Positions 15,649-23,181 of a DNA stretch of 64,000 bases are shown here, piece by piece; positions within the stretch are counted from its first letter, which is position 1; the number at the start of each line of letters is the position of its first letter. This stretch comes from Fimenecus sp900545625 (lineage in GTDB: Bacteria; Bacillota; Clostridia; Oscillospirales; Acutalibacteraceae): contig OZ007023.1 in the NCBI GenBank assembly GCA_963931525.1, forward strand, positions 1,426,001 to 1,490,000. The letters are read 5' to 3'. Made by a program: the position numbers and the translations under genes. The notes under the pieces were generated by a model. That model was given only the letters and a program-made list of their open reading frames with translations. It did not search any database and was not told the origin of the DNA.

Positions 15649-17798
15649 CGCTTGCCAAAACCGCCGGCTTCTGCTTCGGGGTCAGCCGCGCGGTGCACCT
15701 GCTCGAAGGTATGGTCGCACGCGGCGAAAAGGCATGCACCTTAGGACCGATCATCCACAATCCGCAGGTCATCTCGTATTTTGAGGCCCACGGGGTGCGC
15801 GTGATCGGGGCGCCGACCGAATGTCACAAAAACGAAACGCTTGTCGTGCGCACACACGGCGTACCCAAAGAAACACTCGAAGCGGTAGGAAAGATGCCGC
15901 TGCACGTGCAAAACGCGACCTGCCCGTTTGTCACAAAGATCCACAAGATCGTGCAGGAACATTCCACCCCCGAAAACGTCACGCTCATCGCCGGCGACAG
16001 TGCGCACCCGGAGGTCGTGGGCATTCGCAGCTACTGCAACGGGCGCTCCTTTGTGTTCAACAGCTTTGAGGAGCTCGAGCGCCTGACCGAAGAACAGCCG
16101 GATCTTTCAAAAAACGGCATGATTTTGGTCGCGCAGACTACGTTCAGCACAAAAACCTTCAAAAAATGTGTAAAAAAAATAAAAATGGTCTATACAAACG
16201 CCGTGATTTTTGATACAATATGTAGTGCGACTGAGGAAAGGCAGGAAGAGGCGTTCCGGCTTTCATGCGAAAATGACGCGATGCTCATCATCGGCGGCAG
16301 GCAAAGCTCCAACACCGCCAAGCTGAAAGCCGTCTGCGAATCAAACTGCCCGACCTTTCTGATCGAGACTGCCCGGGAATTGGACGAGATCGACCTGTCC
16401 GGGTACCGATCGGTCGGCGTTACTGCGGGTGCATCCACGCCCGACAGTATAATTAAGGAGGTACTGAAAACCATGTCTGAGAATCTTACGCAAGGCCAGG
16501 CAGAAATCGTTGAAAAGGAGGAAACCGCAGCGTCTCCCGAAGCCGCCAGCTTTGCCGACATGCTTGAGGAATATATTGATTCGAGTTCCGATCAAACCGT
16601 TGTTGGCCGCGTTGTGGCAGTCACCCCGACCGAGATCGAGGTCGAGATTGCCGGCAGAAAGCATACGGGTTATGTGACCGCTGCGGAATACAGCAACGAT
16701 CCGTCCGTCGATATCACCAAGGATGTACATATCGGCGACGAAATGCATCTCATCGTGATGAAGACCAACGACTCCGAGGGCACCATGGCGCTTTCCAAGC
16801 GCCGTTACGACGCCATGAAGGCGTGGGATGAGCTCACGGAGGACAATGAAGCTACCGTAGAGGGCAAGGTTACAGGCGTTGTCGGCGACGGCAAGGGTCT
16901 GTTCGTGCAGTACAACGGCATTCGCGTGTTTGTACCCGCATCGCTTGCAAAGCTCAACCGCAGCGATTCGCTTGAGGAAATGGTCGGCAAGACCGTTCAG
17001 TTCAAGATCATTGAAGTGGATCGCCGCCGCCGCAGAGTGGTCGGTTCCGTCCGCGCGGCATACCGTGAGGCGCGTGCCGCCGCTTCCGAGGCGTTTTGGG
17101 CACAGGCGGAGGAAGGCCAGACCTATACCGGCGTTGTCCGCTCACTGACGAGCTACGGCGCGTTCGTGGACATCGGCGGTGTGGACGGCATGATCCACAT
17201 TTCCGAACTCTCCTGGAATCGTATCAAGCACCCGTCCGATGTTGTTTCTGTCGGCGATACGGTAGAAGTGTATATCAAGGCGCTTGACCGCGAAAAGAAA
17301 AAGATTTCGCTGGGCTATAAGAAGGCGGAGGACAACCCGTGGGAGATCCTGCGCCGTGACTATCCCAACGGCTCTGTGATGAAGGCGAAGATCGTCGGGC
17401 TTACGTCTTTCGGCGCATTTGCCAACATCCTGCCCGGTATCGATGGGCTTATCCACATTTCCGAGATTTCGCATAAGCACATTGCCAACCCCGCCGACGT
17501 GCTGAAAATGGGCGACGAGGTGCAGGTGCAGCTTTTGGATGTGGACTTTGACAAAAAGCGCGTCAGCCTTTCCATGAAGGCGCTGGAGGATGCGCCGGCA
17601 GCGGAGGAGACCGCCGAGGAAGCGGCGCCTGTCTCCATTGACGAGCTTGCCGAGCAGATGCAGGCGAAAGAAGCGGCAGAAGCACCCGCTGAAGAAGCCG
17701 CACCTGCCGAAGAAGCAGCTCCCGCCGAGGAAGCCGCGCCTGCCGAAGAAGCAGCTCCCGCAGAAGAGGCGGCGCCTGCCGAAGACGCAGCGGAATAA
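15636..17798 (+). CDS. ispH-rpsA: fused HMBPP reductase (IspH) / ribosomal protein S1
   Basis: A 720-aa fusion typical of clostridia. Residues 1-279 are IspH, the last enzyme of the MEP isoprenoid pathway; its iron-sulfur cysteines are Cys13 (GFCFG), Cys96 (ATCPF) and Cys196 (DTICSAT), with His41, His74 and His124 in place. Residues 318-389, 405-475, 494-563 and 577-649 are four S1 RNA-binding domains; the last two carry the clear SYGAFVDIGG-like core. The tail (650-720) is an Ala/Glu/Pro-rich tract with repeated PAEEAA. The start is TTG at 15636 behind GGGAGGAAGG. An internal ATG (codon 280) has its own strong ribosome site, so free S1 may also be made. Confidence 0.95.
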   Translation: MQKITLAKTAGFCFGVSRAVHLLEGMVARGEKACTLGPIIHNPQVISYFEAHGVRVIGAPTECHKNETLVVRTHGVPKETLEAVGKMPLHVQNATCPFVTKIHKIVQEHSTPENVTLIAGDSAHPEVVGIRSYCNGRSFVFNSFEELERLTEEQPDLSKNGMILVAQTTFSTKTFKKCVKKIKMVYTNAVIFDTICSATEERQEEAFRLSCENDAMLIIGGRQSSNTAKLKAVCESNCPTFLIETARELDEIDLSGYRSVGVTAGASTPDSIIKEVLKTMSENLTQGQAEIVEKEETAASPEAASFADMLEEYIDSSSDQTVVGRVVAVTPTEIEVEIAGRKHTGYVTAAEYSNDPSVDITKDVHIGDEMHLIVMKTNDSEGTMALSKRRYDAMKAWDELTEDNEATVEGKVTGVVGDGKGLFVQYNGIRVFVPASLAKLNRSDSLEEMVGKTVQFKIIEVDRRRRRVVGSVRAAYREARAAASEAFWAQAEEGQTYTGVVRSLTSYGAFVDIGGVDGMIHISELSWNRIKHPSDVVSVGDTVEVYIKALDREKKKISLGYKKAEDNPWEILRRDYPNGSVMKAKIVGLTSFGAFANILPGIDGLIHISEISHKHIANPADVLKMGDEVQVQLLDVDFDKKRVSLSMKALEDAPAAEETAEEAAPVSIDELAEQMQAKEAAEAPAEEAAPAEEAAPAEEAAPAEEAAPAEEAAPAEDAAE
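16191..16219 (+). promoter_or_regulatory. candidate internal promoter inside ispH-S1
   Basis: TATACA (16191-16196) and TACAAT (16214-16219) with a 17-bp spacer lie in a strikingly A/T-rich patch of an otherwise GC-rich gene. A transcript from here would start about 245 nt before the internal S1 start. Confidence 0.3.
16455..16475 (+). promoter_or_regulatory. internal ribosome binding site and ATG for S1 alone
   Basis: AAGGAGGT (16455-16462) is followed after 10 nt by an in-frame ATG (16473-16475), codon 280 of the fusion, exactly where IspH ends and the S1 part begins. Translation from here would give a 441-aa S1 protein. Confidence 0.55.
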
Positions 17799-17826
17799 TC
17801 AAGCCATAGCACACAATAGCTTCCCC

Positions 17827-17871
17827 AAAGCAGGAGGCGGGTTTTGCAGCCTGCCGCCTGCTTTTTGATTT
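17827..17871 (+). terminator. terminator after ispH-S1
   Basis: A GC-rich imperfect stem centred on 17845, with arms around 17829-17841 and 17850-17862, is followed by TTTTTGATTTTTT. It closes the cmk-plsC-ispH/S1 series just before the ribosome site of the alpha-galactosidase gene. Confidence 0.65.
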
Positions 17872-17895
17872 TTTGGAGAAACAGGAGGTCACAGC

Positions 17896-19614
17896 ATGAA
17901 CGGTAAAATCTTGTCGGCAGCTGTTTTGGCGGCAGGCGCAGCGGTGACGGCCGCTGCGGCAACGCTGAAAAAAAAGGACATCTGCCCCGTCTGCGAAGTC
18001 AAAAAGGCAGCGGCGCGCGCCAATGTCCATATCCGCGCCAAGTCCGAATATGCAAACGGCGTTGCGCTCACCCCGCCAATGGGCTGGTCAAGTTGGAATG
18101 CGTTCCGCAACAAGATCAACGAGAAGCTGATCCTGGAAGTAGCGGATGCAGTTAAAGCTTCCGGCCTGCAAGATGCAGGGTATCAATACATCAATTTGGA
18201 CGATTGCTGGCAAAGCTCTCTGCGCGATGAAAACGGCCGTTTGCAGGGTGACTTGACGACCTTCCCGAGCGGCATCCCGGCGCTTGTGCGTGCGCTCAAC
18301 GAAAAGGGCTTTAAGGCGGGCATTTACTCTTCCAACGGTACGCTGACCTGCGAGGATCTTCCCGCATCGCTCGGGCATGAGCGTATGGACGCCGAGACCT
18401 TCGCTTCCTGGGGCATCGAATATTTCAAATACGATTTTTGCCACAATATCAAGATCCCGACCAAAGCCCCGAATATCGCCTATCTTCTGATCGGCGGCGG
18501 TGCGCTGCCCGAAGAGATCCGGCTCTATGCGTCGGACGCGGAGCTGGATGGTTCCGCTAAGGTGAATTGGGACAAAAAAGGCAGTTATGTAACGAGACTT
18601 GACAGCAATTTGGGATCCATCAAGTTCAGCTTTGTGAACGTCCCCAAAGCGGGCGAGTATGTGTTGACCATCGTGGTGCGCAAGGCGCTCGACGAGGAAA
18701 AATTCGTGACCGTGACCGTCAACGGAAAAGACGTATATCCCGTCAGCTTCCCGCCGACCAAGGCATGGAGCAACGAGGGGCGCGTGCAGGTGAAGATCCG
18801 GATGCAGGAGGGGAGCAATACGCTGGAGATTCGCAACCCGATTGCGTCAAGGATGGACAGTGCCGCTCTGCAATACATAACGATGGGCAAAGAGCTCAAA
18901 CGTGCCACCGCGCGCTATGCCGAACAAAACGGCGTACCCGAAAAGCCGATCGTTTTTTCCATCTGTGAGTGGGGCTGGAATCATCCGTGGCAATGGGGCA
19001 GGGAAGCCGGCAACCTCTGGCGCACTACACCTGATATTATGGCGAATTGGGCTTCCGTGGTCGGCATTTACGAGCGCAACGTTCGCCTGTATAAATATGC
19101 GTGTGTCGGCGGCTACAATGATCCCGATATGCTCGAGGTCGGCAACGGCAATCTGACGCTGGAAGAAAACCGTTCGCACTTCACGCTCTGGTGCATGATG
19201 GCATCTCCTCTGATCCTTGGCAACGACATCCGCCTGTTTATCAAGCCGGACGGCACCGCGGACAAAACCAACGAGGTGCTCAAGATTCTGACCAACCGTG
19301 ACCTGATTGCAGTCGACCAGGATCCCAAATGCATGCCCTGCCGCCGCGTCAAGACGAACGGGCTTACGGACGTGCTGGTCAAACCCTTGGAAAACGGCGA
19401 GATCGCGCTGTGCCTGTTCAATAAGGCGCCCAAAGAGATGACCGTTACCGCGTCTCTGCGCTCGATCGCAAACCAGACTTTCGCGGGGCTGCCCACTGCC
19501 ACGCAGTATGTCTGCCGCGACCTGTGGGATAAAAACGAGATCACGACGAACGATCTCCTTACCCCCGCTGTTCCTGCCCACGGTGTCAAGGTCTATCGCG
19601 TGCACGCAGTTTGA
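17896..19614 (+). CDS. alpha-galactosidase-like glycoside hydrolase (GH27) with inserted domain
   Basis: A 572-aa GH27/clan-D enzyme expected to cleave alpha-galactosides. It has an N-terminal hydrophobic stretch and then a CPVC pair. The catalytic barrel starts at TPPMGWSSWNAF, with INLDDCW, the nucleophile Asp in YFKYDFCHN, and the acid/base Asp region GGYNDPDMLEVGNG. Between the nucleophile and the rest of the barrel lies a beta-rich segment of about 130 residues (about 200-330) resembling a CBM35-type carbohydrate-binding domain, where other family members have only a loop. AGGAGGT precedes the start. The N-terminus resembles a signal or membrane anchor, so location is probably extracytoplasmic, though no clean cleavage site is visible. 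Followed after 29 bp by the TIGR00266 gene. Confidence 0.87.
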   Translation: MNGKILSAAVLAAGAAVTAAAATLKKKDICPVCEVKKAAARANVHIRAKSEYANGVALTPPMGWSSWNAFRNKINEKLILEVADAVKASGLQDAGYQYINLDDCWQSSLRDENGRLQGDLTTFPSGIPALVRALNEKGFKAGIYSSNGTLTCEDLPASLGHERMDAETFASWGIEYFKYDFCHNIKIPTKAPNIAYLLIGGGALPEEIRLYASDAELDGSAKVNWDKKGSYVTRLDSNLGSIKFSFVNVPKAGEYVLTIVVRKALDEEKFVTVTVNGKDVYPVSFPPTKAWSNEGRVQVKIRMQEGSNTLEIRNPIASRMDSAALQYITMGKELKRATARYAEQNGVPEKPIVFSICEWGWNHPWQWGREAGNLWRTTPDIMANWASVVGIYERNVRLYKYACVGGYNDPDMLEVGNGNLTLEENRSHFTLWCMMASPLILGNDIRLFIKPDGTADKTNEVLKILTNRDLIAVDQDPKCMPCRRVKTNGLTDVLVKPLENGEIALCLFNKAPKEMTVTASLRSIANQTFAGLPTATQYVCRDLWDKNEITTNDLLTPAVPAHGVKVYRVHAV

Positions 19615-19643
19615 TAAAATGTTAAAAGCTTTAGGAGGTTTAT

Positions 19644-20321
19644 ATGCAGTATAAAATTGTCGGCGAGCCCATGCCTGCCGTGATCTGCGAATTGCAGAAC
19701 GGAGAATCCATGATTACCGAACGCGGTTCCATGAGCTGGATGTCCCCGAATATGGAGATGCGAACCAATGCGGGTGGTGTCGGCAAGGCGCTGGGCAGGC
19801 TTTTTTCCGGAGAATCCATTTTCCAAAACACCTATACGGCAAACGGTGCAGGTATGATCGCATTTGCGTCGAGCTTCCCCGGTGCGATCCGGGTGGTACA
19901 GGTCACACCGGATCACCCTGTTGTTGCGCAAAAGGGCAGCTTTTTGGCGGCGGAATCCGGCGTTGAGCTTTCCGTATTCTTCCAGAAGAAGCTGGGCGCG
20001 GGCTTCCTTGGCGGCGAAGGCTTTGTCATGCAGAAGCTGTCGGGCAACGGGCTTGCGTTTTTGGAGATCGACGGCTCGGCGGTGGAATATGAGCTGCAGC
20101 CCGGCCAGAGCATGATCGTGGACAGCGGCAACCTTGCCATGATGGACGCGACCTGTTCTATGGATATCGTAACCGTCAAGGGTGTTAAAAACGCGCTGTT
20201 CGGCGGCGAAGGGCTCTTTAACACCGTTGTGACCGGGCCGGGGAAGATCGTGGTGCAGACGATGCCCGTCAGCGGCGTAGCGGCTGCGATCCTTCCGTAT
20301 CTTCCGGCAGACCGAAAATAA
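19644..20321 (+). CDS. TIGR00266/AIM24 family protein
   Basis: A 225-aa beta-rich protein of the TIGR00266 (AIM24-like) family, whose members form repeated-sheet trimers of unknown function. Diagnostic features are MSWMSPNMEMRTNAGG near the N-terminus, ESIFQNTYTANG and the late GGEGLFNTVVTGPGKIVVQT. There is no signal peptide. TTTAGGAGG lies before the ATG. It is probably co-transcribed with the alpha-galactosidase, ending at the hairpin at 20347. I can give no biochemical role. Confidence 0.88.
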   Translation: MQYKIVGEPMPAVICELQNGESMITERGSMSWMSPNMEMRTNAGGVGKALGRLFSGESIFQNTYTANGAGMIAFASSFPGAIRVVQVTPDHPVVAQKGSFLAAESGVELSVFFQKKLGAGFLGGEGFVMQKLSGNGLAFLEIDGSAVEYELQPGQSMIVDSGNLAMMDATCSMDIVTVKGVKNALFGGEGLFNTVVTGPGKIVVQTMPVSGVAAAILPYLPADRK

Positions 20322-20346
20322 AAAACATAAGCACCATAGAATCAGA

Positions 20347-20388
20347 GACGGCTCTGTGTCTTAGAAAAAGATACAGAGCCGTCCCTTT
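20347..20388. terminator. terminator hairpin, repeat-derived
   Basis: A 16-bp stem with one wobble (20347-20362 with 20368-20383) is followed by CTTTAT. It separates the plus-strand TIGR00266 gene from the convergent minus-strand gene at 20400. Its arm ACGGCTCTGTGTCTT nearly matches ACGGTTCTGTGTCTT at 21597, so it belongs to a dispersed hairpin family. Confidence 0.7.
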
Positions 20389-20399
20389 ATTGCATTCCA

Positions 20400-21110
20400 T
20401 TAAAAAACAGTCGATTCATAATTCACGGTATGAAATGGTGCTTTCGGTTTTGTTCTTGCATCCTGAACACTGCCGGTATCCACAAAATACCAGTTATTGA
20501 ATCTTTTTTGCATCTTTTCATCGGGGTAGCGGCGATCGATAAATCGGGCAATGCGGCTTTCTGCCCGCATGCCGCGATGCCGCCTGCTCCATCTGTAAAG
20601 CACAAGACTCGTGAAAACGGTATCGACGGCGACAAACAGCGCGATGCAAAATGCCGTAATTTGCCAAAAGCTGTCCGCGGAGAAGGCAAGGAAGCGGTTG
20701 ACAACGGGCATCAGCAGTTGGAACATGCAGCCGTAAAACCCCCACACAAGCGCCATTTTTAAGTTGACAAACCCCTTGAGGTTCATAAATGTGTCGGAAT
20801 AATCCCACGCGCGCATACCGAGTCCATAGTATACAAGCGCCCCGCCTACAAGTTCGACAAGCATGCCGACGGCGCCGAATATGATGAATTTTACAGCGAT
20901 GGGCTGTCCCACAAGCAGAAGCGAACCGATATAGCATCCTGCACAGCCGAACCCATAGATCGTGCAGAACGGCGACCAGAGCAGGGTGGTATGCGTTTGC
21001 CAAAAACCGTAGCGATAGCGCCACCAGATACCTTCAAGGATAACGCCGAGCAGGCTGCCGATCACAAACAGCCATAGGCAGCGGCATAGCATGTTGATCA
21101 TGTACTCCAT
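20400..21110 (-). CDS. PF06541-type polytopic membrane protein (putative ABC permease)
   Basis: A 236-aa protein with about six hydrophobic segments, matching the family labelled putative ABC-transporter type IV (PF06541), whose function is not established. Recognisable parts are GSLLGVILEGIWW, SPFCTIYGFGC and ALVYYGLGMRAWDYSD. The C-terminal 50 residues are basic and cytoplasmic-looking. CAGGAGG precedes the ATG at 21110. No ATPase gene is nearby, so the ABC label should not be taken literally. It stands alone. Confidence 0.75.
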   Translation of the reverse strand: MEYMINMLCRCLWLFVIGSLLGVILEGIWWRYRYGFWQTHTTLLWSPFCTIYGFGCAGCYIGSLLLVGQPIAVKFIIFGAVGMLVELVGGALVYYGLGMRAWDYSDTFMNLKGFVNLKMALVWGFYGCMFQLLMPVVNRFLAFSADSFWQITAFCIALFVAVDTVFTSLVLYRWSRRHRGMRAESRIARFIDRRYPDEKMQKRFNNWYFVDTGSVQDARTKPKAPFHTVNYESTVF

Positions 21111-21270
21111 ATGGATCCTCCTGTAGTTGCTTGTAAACCGGAATTGTATCAGACAAGTATACTATAACGGTTCTATGTTAAGAGATTGTTAATGAATTAA
21201 CACAGTATTGTTAAACTTTGTATGCTATTAGATGCAGAAGTTCAATATGGAAGGAGAGTATTGCGCACAA

Positions 21271-21304
21271 ACCCGTAGGGCGGGTGATTCCCCTGTCAGG
21301 GGAA
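21271..21304. repeat. short palindromic intergenic repeats
   Basis: Two adjacent palindromic units, ACCCGTAGGGCGGGT (21271-21285) and TTCCCCTGTCAGGGGAA (21288-21304). The second resembles CTCCCCTTGTCAGGGGAG at 56138, pointing to one dispersed family. The spacer 21111-21675 holds no convincing gene; its frames are broken or composed of repeats. Confidence 0.6.
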
Positions 21305-21463
21305 ATGTCCGCGTAAGCGAAAAAGGATGCCGCGTTCGGTGGATTCTTGCTCCCGCCGCCAAAAACATCTGCACAACCCCGCAGGGACGGGTTTCCATGC
21401 CCGCCCGAGCAAAGTACGGCAGGAAAAACCGACGGCTGCAAAGAAAATGGAAATTCTGTACGC

Positions 21464-21585
21464 ATCGTAGGGACAAGCCTTGCGCTTGTCCGTGTGCTTT
21501 GCTAACATCTTCTCATGCTTTCGGCGAAGCAATTCAAACAAAAAAACGTGAATCGCGGACAGCCGCAAGGGCTGTCCCTACGATT
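21464..21585. repeat. 122-bp element with 12-bp terminal inverted repeats (MITE-like)
   Basis: ATCGTAGGGACA (21464-21475) recurs exactly inverted as TGTCCCTACGAT (21574-21585). Each end also forms its own small hairpin (21471-21478 with 21484-21491; 21557-21564 with 21570-21577). No protein is encoded inside. This looks like a non-autonomous repeat. No target-site duplication is evident. Confidence 0.55.
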
Positions 21586-21588
21586 TAA

Positions 21589-21637
21589 GACAGGGGACGG
21601 TTCTGTGTCTTGTATAGACATGGAACCGTCCCTTGTC
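21589..21637. repeat. long hairpin repeat
   Basis: A 15-bp stem with one mismatch (21589-21603 with 21623-21637) has a 19-nt loop. The arm shares ACGG(C/T)TCTGTGTCTT with the hairpin at 20347. It ends 39 bp before the -35 box of dinB. Confidence 0.6.
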
Positions 21638-21675
21638 TGTCTTGTCCGCTCGACCAGCTTGGAAAATATTCCCTC

Positions 21676-21704
21676 TTGACAGTCGAACAAATGTTCTATA
21701 TACT
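21676..21704 (+). promoter_or_regulatory. SOS promoter of dinB
   Basis: A consensus TTGACA (21676-21681) and TATACT (21699-21704) with a 17-bp spacer. Both the spacer and the region after the start are covered by LexA boxes. Confidence 0.85.
21684..21697. promoter_or_regulatory. LexA box 1
   Basis: CGAACAAATGTTCT matches the Gram-positive LexA consensus CGAAC-N4-GTTC and lies between the -35 and -10 boxes. Confidence 0.85.
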
Positions 21705-21709
21705 AAAAT

Positions 21710-21723
21710 AGAACATTTGTTCG
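21710..21723. promoter_or_regulatory. LexA box 2
   Basis: AGAACATTTGTTCG is the exact reverse complement of box 1 and lies over the predicted transcription start. Centre-to-centre distance to box 1 is 26 bp. Confidence 0.85.
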
Positions 21724-21748
21724 ATATTTGTGATAAGAGGCGAACGAG

Positions 21749-22987
21749 ATGGAGCGTGTCATCTTACACAGCGACATCAACAACTGCTATGCGTCTGTGG
21801 AATGCCTATATGATGCCTCCCTGCGCGGCAAGCCGGTCGCGGTCGGCGGCTCTGTGGAAACGCGCCACGGCATCGTGCTTGCCAAGTCCGAGCAGGCGAA
21901 GCGATGCGGCGTTAAAACGGGCGACGCACTTTGGCAGGCAAGAGAAAAATGCCATGATCTGGTGGTCGTGCCGCCGCATTTTGAGCGGTACAAGCGCTAT
22001 TCTGAGCTTGTGCGCGGCGTTTACCGCCGTTATACCGATCAAATCGAGCCGTTCGGGCTCGATGAAGCGTGGCTGGATGTGACCGATTCTAAGCGTCTGC
22101 TCGGCGCGGGCGGCTGCATTGCCGACGACATCCGCCGCACCGTACAGCGGGAACTGGGGCTGACGGTCTCGGTCGGCGTTTCATTCAATAAGATTTTTGC
22201 AAAGCTCGGTTCGGATATGAAAAAACCGAATGCTGTCACCGTGATCGACAAGCAGGATTTTCGCGAAAAGATCTGGAATCTGCCCGTCGGCGACATGCTC
22301 GGCTGCGGGCGTTCCACCATAAAGAAGCTCAGCACCTACGGCGTTCGCACCATCGGACAGCTTGCGGCGTGTGATCGTGCATTTTTAAAAGCGCTGTTCG
22401 GCAAAATGGGCGATGTGCTTTGGTCTTATGCCAACGGTCTGGACGCTTCGTGCGTACAGCCGGATGGCTTCGTGCCCGTATCCAAAAGCATCGGGCACGG
22501 CGCGACATGCATACATGACTTGGAGAGCGAGCACGAGGTCTGGCTCGTGCTGCTGTCGCTTGCCCAAGAGGTCGGACGGCGGCTGCATGAGGAGGGGCTT
22601 GCTGCCACGGCCGTGCAGATCGGCGTTAAAAACAGCGCGCTGTTCGTACAGCAATTTCAAAAGCCGCTGCCTTTACCGACGCAAAGCGCCATAGAGCTTG
22701 CGCGTGCAGCATTCGGGCTGTTTTGTGAGCAATATCGGTGGACGCTGCACGTGCGCGCGCTTACCATCCGCGCCATCCGCCTGCAGCCGGACACTATACC
22801 CGTGCAGACCGATCTGTTCACAGATTTCGCACGGCACGAGCGGCAGCAAAAAATTGACGAGACGGTGCTTGCGATTCGCCGGCGCTACGGCAAAAACGGG
22901 ATCTTCAATGCCTGCCTGCTTTCGGAGCACGCCATTCCGCATAATGCACCCGACTTCGCCGTGCTGCCGGGAATGCCGTATAAATAA
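21749..22987 (+). CDS. dinB: Y-family DNA polymerase (Pol IV/DinB type), SOS-controlled
   Basis: A 412-aa error-prone polymerase that copies damaged DNA. Catalytic acidic residues are in LHSDINNCYASVE (first motif) and FGLDEAWLDVT (second motif), followed by SVGVSFNKIFAKLGSDMKKP. The little-finger domain is complete. A beta-clamp-binding motif QTDLF is at residues 353-357. AAGAGG precedes the ATG. The two LexA boxes over its promoter show it belongs to the SOS response, which fits its role. It stands alone without a UmuD-like or imuB-like partner. Pol IV and the Gram-positive UvrX-type UmuC are related, so the symbol is slightly uncertain. Confidence 0.93.
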   Translation: MERVILHSDINNCYASVECLYDASLRGKPVAVGGSVETRHGIVLAKSEQAKRCGVKTGDALWQAREKCHDLVVVPPHFERYKRYSELVRGVYRRYTDQIEPFGLDEAWLDVTDSKRLLGAGGCIADDIRRTVQRELGLTVSVGVSFNKIFAKLGSDMKKPNAVTVIDKQDFREKIWNLPVGDMLGCGRSTIKKLSTYGVRTIGQLAACDRAFLKALFGKMGDVLWSYANGLDASCVQPDGFVPVSKSIGHGATCIHDLESEHEVWLVLLSLAQEVGRRLHEEGLAATAVQIGVKNSALFVQQFQKPLPLPTQSAIELARAAFGLFCEQYRWTLHVRALTIRAIRLQPDTIPVQTDLFTDFARHERQQKIDETVLAIRRRYGKNGIFNACLLSEHAIPHNAPDFAVLPGMPYK

Positions 22988-23094
22988 AACGGTTCCTTCG
23001 GTGAAAAATAGAACAAAAACCGTTTACGCACGGCTAAAAAGCTGTGCATTTGAGAGAATATAAGGACAATGCAAAAAAACTTGCGCGCACAGCG

Positions 23095-23128
23095 TTGACG
23101 TTTGACAAATTTTGGTTTATCCTATATT
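23095..23128 (+). promoter_or_regulatory. promoter region of pyk
   Basis: Two candidate -35 boxes, TTGACG (23095-23100) and TTGACA (23102-23107), precede TATCCT (23118-23123, 17 bp from the first) and TATATT (23123-23128). One of these pairs should drive pyk with a leader of roughly 50 nt. Confidence 0.5.
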
Positions 23129-23181
23129 TGAGGAAGATTTGTGAATTCTCTTTTTCCTCACTTGGAAAGGTGTCTTTACGT

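Noticed and set aside
21232..21588. 118-codon open frame in the spacer before dinB
   Set aside because: It is composed of palindromic repeats and crosses the MITE-like element; no ribosome site or domain.
22987..23025. terminator after dinB (AAACGGTT ... AACCGTTT)
   Set aside because: Arms are 8 bp with a 23-nt loop and no T-run, so it is not convincing.
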